The notes: generated from the letters alone by a model not told the origin. A DNA stretch of 21,565 nucleotides from Bacteroidetes bacterium UBA6221 (GCA_002421685.1 DISB01000018.1:676242-697806), one strand, 5' to 3'; positions 1 to 6,791 are shown, counted from the first letter of the stretch. A program made the numbers and translations.

Positions 1-26
1 TGTCAAAGCTAAACTGCGGAACAATG

Positions 27-233
27 TTACTTCTTAACCGGGCAGGTGTTGAGCCCGAAAATTGCATAGAGCGGGCAAAAGCTTACCAGGCTGGTAAGCA
101 GGAAAACTACTGCCAGCACCAGGAGCACCAGGCCTAATGTACCGGTAATGATATTGCCAAAATAAAGCCCGGCTATAACTATTGCCAGCAGTATCCTGAT
201 AGTTCTGTCGGTGTTACCCATATTCTTTTTCAT
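27..233 (-). CDS. DUF2892 / YgaP-like small membrane protein (68 aa)
   Basis: The 68-aa product has a short basic N-terminus with the motif MGNTDRTIRI, then two adjoining hydrophobic helices (about residues 12-30 and 33-52), and ends FCPLYAIFGLNTCPVKK. The NxDRxIR opening, two helices and Cys-Pro-Leu-Tyr near the end are the hallmarks of the DUF2892 family, also found as the membrane part of YgaP-type rhodanese proteins. Its function is not established; it is an inner-membrane protein. I chose the ATG at 233 because it gives the usual family N-terminus. An in-frame ATG at 296 would add 21 residues without resemblance and would overlap the upstream 31-aa gene. It lies 13 bases after that gene and is probably co-transcribed with it. 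Confidence 0.85.
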   Translation of the reverse strand: MKKNMGNTDRTIRILLAIVIAGLYFGNIITGTLGLVLLVLAVVFLLTSLVSFCPLYAIFGLNTCPVKK

Positions 234-246
234 AAGTTCAGTTTTA

Positions 247-342
247 TTATTGTTTGAAATATTGAATGAGCAGGGCCAGGATAATGGCCAACGCAATACA
301 TTGTGCGCATACCAGCAAAAATTTAGAAGCTTTACTTTTCAT
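247..342 (-). CDS. Putative 31-aa single-helix membrane peptide
   Basis: An ATG at 342 opens a 31-codon frame ending in TAA. The N-terminus is MKSKASK, with three lysines. It is followed by about 20 hydrophobic residues (roughly residues 8-27, including two cysteines) and the tail QYFKQ. This positive-inside, single-helix pattern is typical of small bacterial membrane proteins. It sits 13 bases upstream of the DUF2892 gene on the same strand, so the two may form a bicistronic unit behind the promoter-like TATCTTTA at 368-361. No family is recognised. The evidence is the hydrophobic pattern, the spacing and the promoter; the shortness of the frame limits confidence. Confidence 0.5.
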   Translation of the reverse strand: MKSKASKFLLVCAQCIALAIILALLIQYFKQ

Positions 343-360
343 ATCACCGGTTCTGAACAA

Positions 361-368
361 TAAAGATA
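361..368 (-). promoter_or_regulatory. Candidate -7 element for the small membrane-protein pair
   Basis: On the minus strand TATCTTTA matches the Bacteroidota -7 consensus TAnnTTTG at 7 of 8 positions. It lies about 18 bases upstream of the ATG of the 31-aa peptide. I see no clear TTG at -33, so the call rests on one box and position. Confidence 0.35.
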
Positions 369-404
369 GGTTCACCTTTTATGAAGAAATATGACATGCG
401 TTAA

Positions 405-434
405 CCGGGGCGGTGATATTTATCACCGCCCCGG
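405..434 (-). terminator. Long perfect hairpin downstream of the sigma operon
   Basis: A perfect 14-bp inverted repeat (CCGGGGCGGTGATA and its complement, two bases between the arms) lies 28 bases after the stop of the 420-aa T9SS protein. It separates the sigma operon from the promoter of the small membrane-protein pair on the same strand. The stem is very GC-rich, but the following minus-strand sequence has only a short T-run, so it is a likely but not textbook intrinsic terminator. Confidence 0.55.
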
Positions 435-462
435 CCTGTGTATGAAAAAGATATCGTTTAGG

Positions 463-1725
463 TTATTTCACCAGCCTGAAGGTGGCCGTTCCCTGCCCGG
501 TAGCGAGCTGCAGTATGTATATACCCTGCGGCAGCGGCTGAACAGGTACTGCAATTTTTTCGCCCGCGCTATAGCTGTTGCGATACACCACTGCGCCGCT
601 TGTGGCCGTGAGTGTTACCTGCTTGTCGCCATCAATTTTTTCGGCCCCGGAGATGTACACTATGTCCCGTGCAGGATTTGGGTAAATGGCTACTGCGCTT
701 TGTAAGCCGGAATTATCGGCCACGGAAACCGCGATTGCTCCCCTGAACTCACTGCTGTTTTCGGTAAAGACGATGTTTAAAATATTGACATGGTCGGCAT
801 CTACGGTCACCACCAGGTCGGGATTGTCTTTGCCCCATACATCGCCAAATACCTTGTAGGTGCCGAAAGGTAGGTTGGTGAAAGAGAAATTACCGTTGTG
901 GTCGGTAAAGGAATGGTCGATGGTTACGTCATTCATATCGGTGATGAACAGCACTTTGTCGGGCAGCCTGTTTTGCGTCATGCTGTCTATCGCGCGTCCG
1001 GCAATTACAGAGGGCCCGCCATGGGGGTTCATAGCTTCCGGCAACAATATGATAACGCCATTCTTAGATGCAGCCAGTGATATTTCTTTTCCACCCGACC
1101 AGCGTAGCGAGTAGGTGTTAGCCGTTTCGTGGTAGGCGGGCAGGTATTTTTTATAGTCGGAAGAAGTGGTTTTTAAAGCAGCCTTCATTATCAACTCGCA
1201 ACCCGTGCCCAATGTGGGGAAGCTATCTACCTGGAAGTACCCGTTGGTGTCGGTCTCTACGCTGTCAATAAAACTCAGTACGTTGCCGGGGCATTTACTG
1301 ATGAGGTACACCCTCGCCTCTTGTGGCGGCGGCCGTTTGGAGGCGCTGCCCAGGTGCACATAACCGGCAAAGGCGGTAGTAGGCGACACGCAAATGATGA
1401 GGTTGTTGCCGTACATATTGGCCCCGGTGTAAGACAGGTTCTTGGTGACGTAGGTAGTGCTGTCGCAGTCCAGCGTGGCAATAACAAACTTACCGCCTAC
1501 CGGTACGGACGCAGGCAGCGTAAACTGGAAGAAACCGTTGGCATTTGTGGAATCCAGCAAGGGGGCGAAACTGATAGTGTCGTTAAGCGTATCGGCATAG
1601 AGGTGCACCTTGGCATTCTGCACACTGTCACCGTTGGTACGCAGTACCATGCCGGTCACCTGGCGCTGGGCGTTTGCAGCGGTAGCAAGGCACACCAGCA
1701 ATATGAGTATATACAGTCTGTTCAT
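463..1725 (-). CDS. T9SS-secreted protein with carboxypeptidase-regulatory-like domains (420 aa)
   Basis: The product starts with a signal peptide (about residues 1-20, ending AANAQ). Three beta-rich modules of the carboxypeptidase regulatory-like / Cna-B type follow (about 22-110, 115-225 and 230-325); each has a tract like TNANGFFQFTLP, TDTNGYFQVDSFP or TDHNGNFSFTNLPFGTYKV. The end (about 345-420) is a T9SS type A sorting domain, with AIYPNPARD, a GEKI...LPQGIYIL segment and a basic last residue. The protein is therefore expected to leave the cell by the type IX system and stay on the surface or be released. The ATG at 1725 is chosen because it begins directly with the signal peptide. It is the last gene of an operon with the sigma factor and the barrel-fused anti-sigma candidate, 84 bases after the latter, so it may be a target or partner of that signalling pair. 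The substrate or ligand is unknown. Confidence 0.85.
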   Translation of the reverse strand: MNRLYILILLVCLATAANAQRQVTGMVLRTNGDSVQNAKVHLYADTLNDTISFAPLLDSTNANGFFQFTLPASVPVGGKFVIATLDCDSTTYVTKNLSYTGANMYGNNLIICVSPTTAFAGYVHLGSASKRPPPQEARVYLISKCPGNVLSFIDSVETDTNGYFQVDSFPTLGTGCELIMKAALKTTSSDYKKYLPAYHETANTYSLRWSGGKEISLAASKNGVIILLPEAMNPHGGPSVIAGRAIDSMTQNRLPDKVLFITDMNDVTIDHSFTDHNGNFSFTNLPFGTYKVFGDVWGKDNPDLVVTVDADHVNILNIVFTENSSEFRGAIAVSVADNSGLQSAVAIYPNPARDIVYISGAEKIDGDKQVTLTATSGAVVYRNSYSAGEKIAVPVQPLPQGIYILQLATGQGTATFRLVK

Positions 1726-1809
1726 CGTATCATTTATTTTTGGCTGAACGCCGTATTTAAGACGCATGCGCCTTTTGTTTTGTTAGTCCTATATAAGCGA
1801 GCCGTATCA

Positions 1810-3621
1810 TTATTTTGTCAGTTTGTACCCCAACATAAACCTGAGATATGGTTGTGAATATATTTTCTGCAACTGCTTGTCGGGTACTGCGCCGGCATCC
1901 ACGCCGGTTTTGTGCAGCATCAGTTCCACTATCCAGCGGTCTGTTATATTGGCCGATACCCCCACCATAAAGCCGTACCTGAAAAAGTTCTTATTGGTGG
2001 TTATCTGTCGCGGCTGGTAGTTGCTGAAAGGCGCTGTATTGTATGGGAACAAGGCGGAGTGCTGTTGTGGTGCCGGGCCGGGTGGTGGCTCCTGCCCCTG
2101 GTAGGTCACGTAAAACGTTTGCGGCGTATGCACTTCGGTATAGTCCCGCTTCAGGCCATCGTAGCGGTTTACTTCTTCTTTGGTTTGCAATACCGAGCTG
2201 TAGGCAACAGATCCCCCCAGCAATACCGAGAAGGTCTTGTTTATCCTGTATTTTGCTATGACCGGCAGTTCTACGTCCCAGAGTTGCGCGTTGCTCACCC
2301 TGTAGCCTACATGTATAGAGTCGTACACCTGGCCGTATTTATACGTCCTGAAAATCGTATCGGGCGGATTGGGCGTCAGTACGCTGCTGTCTATGGCGCC
2401 CCTGGCCAGGCGGGAGTCTACGGTGAAACTATTGCTGATGACCTCGTGGAAATACTGGTCGCTGTTGGCCAATGCGCCCACCCTTGCCTTGCCAAAGAGG
2501 AAGGAAGGCTGTAGGGTAAGGGAGAAACCCGCTGGTAACCTGTACTCGAAATACGGCGACAGTATGTATTTGTCGGCATACCAGGTTTTGTCAAAACCTT
2601 TTGCATAACCCAGTTTGAAACCAATGTCGATGGGCAAGGGCTTTTTCTTTTTTGTGTCAACGGGGTACGCCGTTTCCCCTCCGGGGGACGTAGTGCTGTC
2701 CGGGAACAATAGTTTTTTCTTTTTGGATGTATCCTCCAGTGAGGGAAGTGAAGCCTGTGGCAGTATTTCAGCCTGCGCGGTACCGGTATGTTCGTCATCC
2801 GGCGCCAGTAGGACCGGCAATGAAGATGATGCCTGCAATGGTCCGGCAAAGGCGACCTGTAGCTCGGGGGCTGTCACTGCGGGCATGTCCGTTGCTGCTA
2901 CCTGGCGCGATACCAGGGCATCGTCTTTTTCTTTTGGCTGTGACGACGCGATTGGCAGTGTTACTTTGTTGCGGGGCGCTGCCATGGGTATATGTATGGG
3001 TAACTCCACTCCCTGCAGTGCAGAGGACAGGAAGAACAGGTTGTCTTTCATATTCCCAGGTGTGGTTGGGGCATTTGCGACAGATGTTGCATTGCCTGTG
3101 GCGGCGGCATTGTTATTTTCAGCCTGCGCAGGTTTTTCCTGAGTTTTTTTCCTTGTGTCGTTGTTGTTCAATGGTTCTTCTTGTGTAGCAGGGCTGTTTG
3201 TGGCTTTATTGTTTGTGGCTAACGGTTTTGTGTTGTTCCTGCTTGTATTATGTGTTTTGTTATCATTATTGTCTGCTTGAGGTACTGTTTTGTTGTCTTG
3301 TTGATGTGTTGCAGTGGGGGTTACTCTATGCGGTGTAATGCCATTTGCGACGGGCGTAACGGCATTACTCAGCGTCGGCGCAGTATTTACAGCCACCGGT
3401 TTGCTTACGTCCTTAATATATCCCGCAATGATAACCGAGGCCGATATGATGGCCAGCCCGGCGATGGTCCAAAACCACCAGATGGGGAAAGGTCTTTTGC
3501 GCCCTGGCTTTTCGTCCAGCCTTTTTTCCAGCGCCTCCCACACGGCGGCAGGCGGCGCATCGGTATGCCCCTCCATTTGCCGGCGGAAAAACTCATCGAT
3601 ATGTACTCTGCGTTCGTTCAT
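1810..3621 (-). CDS. Candidate dual membrane-spanning anti-sigma factor: IM helix + disordered linker + OM beta-barrel (603 aa)
   Basis: Residues 1-45 are a charged cytoplasmic-type segment (MNERRVHIDEFFRRQM..., then WEALEKRLDEK). A single hydrophobic helix with Trp-Trp-Phe-Trp follows at about 46-68. Residues 70-330 are low-complexity, rich in Asn, Thr, Lys, Gln, Pro and Ala. Residues 330-603 look like an outer-membrane beta-barrel of the PorT/OmpW kind: alternating aromatic strands such as GFKLGYAKGF, ILSPYFEYRL and FRYGFMVGVSAN, ending PYLRFMLGYKL. There is no N-terminal signal peptide; the helix would act as the membrane anchor. It starts 4 bases after the ECF sigma gene. The order (cytoplasmic sigma binder, inner-membrane helix, periplasm-spanning linker, barrel) matches the dual membrane-spanning anti-sigma (Dma) family described in Bacteroides thetaiotaomicron. 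Anti-sigma activity is inferred from architecture and gene order, since the short N-terminus has no motif I can verify. Confidence 0.75.
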   Translation of the reverse strand: MNERRVHIDEFFRRQMEGHTDAPPAAVWEALEKRLDEKPGRKRPFPIWWFWTIAGLAIISASVIIAGYIKDVSKPVAVNTAPTLSNAVTPVANGITPHRVTPTATHQQDNKTVPQADNNDNKTHNTSRNNTKPLATNNKATNSPATQEEPLNNNDTRKKTQEKPAQAENNNAAATGNATSVANAPTTPGNMKDNLFFLSSALQGVELPIHIPMAAPRNKVTLPIASSQPKEKDDALVSRQVAATDMPAVTAPELQVAFAGPLQASSSLPVLLAPDDEHTGTAQAEILPQASLPSLEDTSKKKKLLFPDSTTSPGGETAYPVDTKKKKPLPIDIGFKLGYAKGFDKTWYADKYILSPYFEYRLPAGFSLTLQPSFLFGKARVGALANSDQYFHEVISNSFTVDSRLARGAIDSSVLTPNPPDTIFRTYKYGQVYDSIHVGYRVSNAQLWDVELPVIAKYRINKTFSVLLGGSVAYSSVLQTKEEVNRYDGLKRDYTEVHTPQTFYVTYQGQEPPPGPAPQQHSALFPYNTAPFSNYQPRQITTNKNFFRYGFMVGVSANITDRWIVELMLHKTGVDAGAVPDKQLQKIYSQPYLRFMLGYKLTK

Positions 3622-3625
3622 AACG

Positions 3626-4222
3626 TTATCGCTTCATAGTTGAGTTAATTTTTTCTTTCAATCTTCGTCTCGCGTCGTTCAGGTGCCAGCGGCTGTTCAC
3701 CTCCGTTATGCCCAGCGCTTCCGATATTTCTTTATGCTTCAGGTCTTCAAATACATGCAGGTTGAACACCATGCGCTGGGTGTCGGGCAACTCATGCACG
3801 GCGGCCAGCAGCTCTTTGTAGGCCATCTTCCCTACAGCATCATCGTCCAGGTAAACGTCTTCAGGCATTTCGGTTGCGTGGTACACCTGTTGGTCCCTGA
3901 TGTACTTGCGCAGGTGGTCGGTTACCGTATTGATGATCACCCTTCTCATCCATCCTTCAAAGGAGCCTGCGCCTGAATAGCTGCCTATTTTTGTAAATAT
4001 CTTGTAGAAGGCATCATTCAGTATCTCGTCGGCTATCTCGTTTTGTTTCGTATAGCGCCGGATGATGGCGTAGGCTTTGGGGGCGTATTGGTTGTATAGA
4101 TACTTCTGCGCATTCCGGTTACCGGCAATACAGTCCCTTATCAGCAAAGCCGTATCCTGCCATGCCGATGCCTGGTCGTGCCCGGGGGGCAACCTTGCGG
4201 AACTATGTAAATCCGTAGCCAA
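3626..4222 (-). CDS. ECF-type RNA polymerase sigma factor (about 198 aa)
   Basis: Region 2 lies at about residues 38-105 (AQKYLYNQYAPKAYAI, then EIADEILNDAFYKIF, then FEGWMRRVIINTVTDHLRK). Region 4 lies at about 133-192 (ELPDTQRMVFNLHVFED, KHKEISEALGIT, SRWHLNDARRRLKEK) with its helix-turn-helix. This is the standard two-domain layout of Bacteroidota ECF sigma factors. The frame has no ATG before residue 97, so it must start at a non-ATG codon. The first possible is TTG at 4222, shortly after an in-frame TAA. That codon overlaps a promoter-like -7 box (4228-4220), so a later TTG (codon 11 or 26 of this reading) is possible. It is the first gene of the operon and is followed 4 bases later by the candidate anti-sigma factor. 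Confidence 0.9.
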   Translation of the reverse strand: MATDLHSSARLPPGHDQASAWQDTALLIRDCIAGNRNAQKYLYNQYAPKAYAIIRRYTKQNEIADEILNDAFYKIFTKIGSYSGAGSFEGWMRRVIINTVTDHLRKYIRDQQVYHATEMPEDVYLDDDAVGKMAYKELLAAVHELPDTQRMVFNLHVFEDLKHKEISEALGITEVNSRWHLNDARRRLKEKINSTMKR

Positions 4223-4249
4223 AAATTATTCTTTTATACCATACACCAA
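4220..4249 (-). promoter_or_regulatory. Candidate housekeeping-type promoter of the sigma operon
   Basis: On the minus strand, TTG (4249-4247) is followed after 19 bases by AATTTTTG (4227-4220). This matches TTG-N19-TAnnTTTG except for the first base of the -7 box. Transcription would start near 4213, inside the annotated TTG-initiated frame. Either this is not the promoter, or translation starts further downstream. Confidence 0.4.
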
Positions 4250-4478
4250 TCTTACCTTATGTACAGGACGCATACAACTAACCAATTGTTAGTAAGGATA
4301 TACCGGGTCATGGAATATTTATTGTTTTATATGATACAGCATCACAGGCTTTGGGCCGGTTCATGAGCAAAAATAATAACCATGCGCAGTAATGTTGACT
4401 ATAGCGGTACTATTCTGGTGTAATATTTATTTTTCCTGCAAATGGTGGCTTAATTAGGGGCGGTCATCCTAACTGCTG

Positions 4479-4529
4479 GTTAATTGTTAACACCCATCCC
4501 CGTTAACCATTTTTAAAGCATAGGTTAAG
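4479..4529 (+). repeat. GTTAA repeat sites upstream of the 35-aa gene promoter
   Basis: GTTAA occurs four times, at 4479, 4486, 4502 and 4524. The last two are 22 bases apart and begin 41 and 19 bases before the promoter's TTG box at 4543. The same two positions are occupied in the promoter of the small gene at 7773. A 22-base direct-repeat spacing puts the sites on the same face of the DNA two turns apart, as in sites of LytTR-type regulators; the regulator itself is not identified. Confidence 0.5.
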
Positions 4530-4542
4530 GCTGCCGTTTTCT

Positions 4543-4574
4543 TTGGAAAAGGGATTATGCATGCACCATCTTTG
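4543..4574 (+). promoter_or_regulatory. Promoter of the 35-aa peptide gene
   Basis: TTG (4543-4545), a 21-base spacer and CATCTTTG (4567-4574) match the Bacteroidota promoter TTG-N19-21-TAnnTTTG except for the first base of the -7 box. Transcription would begin near 4580, leaving an A-rich leader of about 50 bases. The rest of the 406-base gap between the sigma gene and the 35-aa gene (4223-4628) is AT-rich, and I see nothing else in it beyond the GTTAA sites. Confidence 0.55.
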
Positions 4575-4628
4575 TATCGCAACAAACGAATTGTTTTCGG
4601 GCGTTTCAAAACAAAAAACACACAAAGA

Positions 4629-4736
4629 ATGACACAGCTTACCGTTGCACAGCGCATCGCTAAAAATGAAGCGAACCAGAAAATCTTCCTTTTTGCCGGA
4701 TTGTTAAGTTGCCTGGTACTGGCCGTGAATTTCTAA
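4629..4736 (+). CDS. Putative 35-aa single-helix membrane peptide
   Basis: An ATG at 4629 opens a 35-codon frame ending in TAA. The first half is polar and basic (MTQLTVAQRIAKNEANQK). The second half is a hydrophobic helix of about 17 residues (IFLFAGLLSCLVLAV) ending NF. This is the pattern of a small inner-membrane protein. The frame is placed between a good Bacteroidota promoter and a T-tailed stem, so it forms a complete transcription unit of about 230 bases. Without the frame, the unit would have to be a small RNA. No family is recognised. Its promoter has the same GTTAA site arrangement as the small gene at 7773, which implies co-regulation. Confidence 0.55.
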   Translation: MTQLTVAQRIAKNEANQKIFLFAGLLSCLVLAVNF

Positions 4737-4738
4737 GG

Positions 4739-4813
4739 AATTCAATGCTCGCAGATACGGTGGTGGTTTTTTGCGATGATCTTCCATAGCTGTAGCGGGC
4801 ATTGAATTTTTTT
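4739..4813 (+). terminator. Terminator of the 35-aa gene (long-loop stem)
   Basis: AATTCAATGCTCGC (4739-4752) pairs with GCGGGCATTGAATT (4795-4808) over 14 positions with one G-T pair, and is followed by a run of T to 4813. The 42-base loop is unusually long and may fold on its own. It begins 2 bases after the stop codon. Confidence 0.5.
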
Positions 4814-4852
4814 CTACCAACAAGTTTCTCTCTTATCCTCTATATGTAACAT

Positions 4853-4872
4853 GGCCCCTTGTCTAAGGGGCC
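4853..4872 (-). terminator. Hairpin between convergent genes, downstream of terC
   Basis: GGCCCCTT, loop GTCT, AAGGGGCC form a perfect 8-bp GC-rich stem 7 bases after the terC stop. The minus strand lacks a T-run after it, whereas the plus strand is followed by TGTTTCTTTATTT, so it may work better for plus-strand transcripts or in both directions. Confidence 0.45.
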
Positions 4873-4879
4873 TGTTTCT

Positions 4880-5668
4880 TTATTTGTGTTCTATATCTTC
4901 TGCCTTCGGCTCGTGCAGTTTTACGGGCTTGCCTTTTTTACGTATCCGCATATTGAGCATCTCTACACCAAACGAGAAGGCCATGGCGAAATAAACATAG
5001 TTTTTAAGGTGCAGGTCGTGGGCGCGCTCGCTGTCCCAGCCTTCCACTATCAGCACCATGCCCACCATCACCAGGAAGGATAAGGCCAGCATCTTCAGCG
5101 TAGGGTGCTTATGTATAAAGTTGGCTATACGCTGGCTGAACACGAACATGATGAACATGGCTATACATACGGCCACTATCATCACTTCCACGTGTTTGGC
5201 TATACCCACGGCGGTAATAATGCTATCGAAGGAGAATACCATGTCCACCAGTACTATTTGCCCCATAGCGGCAACAAAGGCCTGCGATTTGGGCGATTTC
5301 GTTTTAAGAGGCACGTCTTCCTCATCGGCGCCTTCCAGCTTATGGTGTATTTCTTTTACCGTCTTGTACAGCAGGAACAACCCGCCCGCCAGCATTACCA
5401 GGCTGGCCATGTCAAACCCTTTGCCCCAGGCCGTGAAGACCGGCTTCCCCTTTTGCTGTATCAGCCAGCTAAGGGCCAGCAGCAGCAGTATCCTCATAGC
5501 AATACCGGCAAACATCCAGGTGCGGCGCGCCGCCAGTTGTTTCGTTCTTGGTAGCCTGCCCATGATGATGGACACAAATATTACGTTGTCTATGCCCAAT
5601 ACCACCTCCAATATGGTCAGTGTCAGCAGGCTTATTAGTCCGTCTACGGTCAGTAGCTCGCTCATCAT
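4880..5668 (-). CDS. TerC family integral membrane protein (262 aa)
   Basis: The product has seven or so hydrophobic segments and the two signature stretches of the TerC family, each with membrane-embedded acidic residues: LEVVLGIDNVIFVSI near residues 20-35 and DMVFSFDSIITAVG near residues 142-155. It ends in a basic and acidic cytoplasmic tail. The family is named for tellurite resistance; studied members act in metal-ion (especially manganese) export and homeostasis in the cytoplasmic membrane. The start at 5668 is chosen because its ATG overlaps the pyrD stop as ATGA, a classic translational-coupling arrangement. A second ATG follows at once, and an upstream in-frame ATG at 5698 would lie inside pyrD and add unrelated residues. 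It is co-transcribed with pyrD, though no functional link between the two is obvious. Confidence 0.9.
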   Translation of the reverse strand: MMSELLTVDGLISLLTLTILEVVLGIDNVIFVSIIMGRLPRTKQLAARRTWMFAGIAMRILLLLALSWLIQQKGKPVFTAWGKGFDMASLVMLAGGLFLLYKTVKEIHHKLEGADEEDVPLKTKSPKSQAFVAAMGQIVLVDMVFSFDSIITAVGIAKHVEVMIVAVCIAMFIMFVFSQRIANFIHKHPTLKMLALSFLVMVGMVLIVEGWDSERAHDLHLKNYVYFAMAFSFGVEMLNMRIRKKGKPVKLHEPKAEDIEHK

Positions 5669-6702
5669 TTGTTGTTTTTGTCGAGAATTCCTTTGCAAAT
5701 ATGCCTGGCTATAGCCGGGCCCTCGTATATAAATCCCGTATAGACCTGTACCAGCACGGCCCCGGCCTCCAGTTTTTCCTGTGCATCTTTGGCCGTGTAG
5801 ATGCCACCCACGGCTATGATGGGGAAGCTACCACCGCTTTTGTTATGCAGGTAGCGAATCACCTCCGTAGCACGTTGGCGCAATGGTTTCCCGCTTAGCC
5901 CCCCCGCACCTATTGCCTCTACTTCTGCCTTTGGCGTTAACAGCTTGCTGCGGTCTATAGTGGTGTTGGTAGCTACTATGCCTTGTATGCCTGTGCTGCT
6001 TACTATTTCCACTATATCGTCCAGTTGGCTGTCGGTAAGGTCGGGGGCTATTTTTAGCAGCAGCGGCTTCGGGTTGCCCATTTGTTCGTTCAGTTGCTTC
6101 AGCCTGTTCAGTATGTGCATCAGCGGCCCCTTGTCCTGCAGTTCCCGCAGGCCGGGGGTGTTGGGACTGCTTACATTCACTACAAAGTAGTCCACCACCT
6201 CGTACAAATCCTTAAAACAGGCTTCATAATCGGCCAGGGCGTTCTCGTTGGGGGTCACTTTGTTTTTACCTATGTTGCCACCTACGATTATGTTTTCTTT
6301 CTTATGCCTTAGCCTTTGCGCCGCCACTTCCGAACCCTGGTTGTTAAAGCCCATCCGGTTGATCAGCGCCTCGTCTGCCGGCAGGCGAAACAGGCGGGGT
6401 TTGTCGTTGCCCGGTTGCGGCCTGGGGGTTACGGTACCTATCTCTACAAAACCGAACCCCAGGCAGGAAAGCTCATCTACCCAGCGTGCGTCTTTATCGA
6501 AACCGGCCGCCAGGCCTACAGGATTGGGAAAGCGGATGCCCCAAAGCTCCCTCTCCAGCGAGGGGTGCTTCAGCGTGTACATGTTGCGCAGCAGCCAGCG
6601 CAAAGGCGCTATGCGGTAAACCCTCCGCAGCCAGCCCATCACTATATAGTGCACCTCTTCGGGAGGCACAGAAAAGAGGATGTTTCGCACCAGTTTATAC
6701 AT
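5665..6702 (-). CDS. pyrD: Dihydroorotate dehydrogenase, quinone-dependent class 2 (345 aa)
   Basis: This enzyme oxidises dihydroorotate to orotate in pyrimidine synthesis, passing electrons through FMN to the quinone pool at the inner membrane. The start MYKLVRNILFSVPPEEVHY is the typical class 2 N-terminal membrane-associating helix. The family motifs follow: LAAGFDKD (about 64-71), GTVTPRPQPGN, INRMGFNNQG (about 114-123), NVSSPNTPGLRE with the catalytic serine near residue 179, LLLKIAPDL (Lys about 217), ATNTT and AVGGI near the end. The serine base rather than cysteine, together with the N-terminal extension, identifies class 2. Length is normal. The ATG at 6702 is preferred over the one at 6750, which adds 16 unrelated residues and would lie upstream of the likely promoter. 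Its stop overlaps the terC start by 4 bases. Confidence 0.97.
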   Translation of the reverse strand: MYKLVRNILFSVPPEEVHYIVMGWLRRVYRIAPLRWLLRNMYTLKHPSLERELWGIRFPNPVGLAAGFDKDARWVDELSCLGFGFVEIGTVTPRPQPGNDKPRLFRLPADEALINRMGFNNQGSEVAAQRLRHKKENIIVGGNIGKNKVTPNENALADYEACFKDLYEVVDYFVVNVSSPNTPGLRELQDKGPLMHILNRLKQLNEQMGNPKPLLLKIAPDLTDSQLDDIVEIVSSTGIQGIVATNTTIDRSKLLTPKAEVEAIGAGGLSGKPLRQRATEVIRYLHNKSGGSFPIIAVGGIYTAKDAQEKLEAGAVLVQVYTGFIYEGPAIARHICKGILDKNNK

Positions 6703-6707
6703 GCGCG

Positions 6708-6715
6708 CAAAGATA
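6708..6715 (-). promoter_or_regulatory. pyrD: -7 element of the pyrD-terC operon
   Basis: TATCTTTG on the minus strand is a perfect match to TAnnTTTG and ends 5 bases before the pyrD ATG. Transcription would then begin at or within a few bases of the ATG, giving a leaderless or nearly leaderless message. No clear TTG is present at the expected -33 distance. Confidence 0.5.
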
Positions 6716-6775
6716 GATAAAGGCGCCTGTATGTTTTTTAACATTTTCACATCAATCAGGTATCGGGCTAACTCT

Positions 6776-6783
6776 TATCTTTA
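6776..6783 (+). promoter_or_regulatory. Candidate -7 element for the 242-aa secreted protein gene
   Basis: TATCTTTA matches TAnnTTTG at 7 of 8 positions and lies 8 bases before the ATG at 6792. It is divergent from the pyrD promoter in an 89-base intergenic region. No TTG is seen at -33. Confidence 0.35.
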
Positions 6784-6791
6784 AACCGAAT

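Noticed and set aside
1912..2514. 200-codon plus-strand frame opposite the barrel gene
   Set aside because: It is a shadow of the 603-aa gene; the composition is not protein-like and no motif is visible.
5058..5714. 218-codon plus-strand frame opposite terC
   Set aside because: It is antisense to a confidently identified TerC gene and has no domain or start context.
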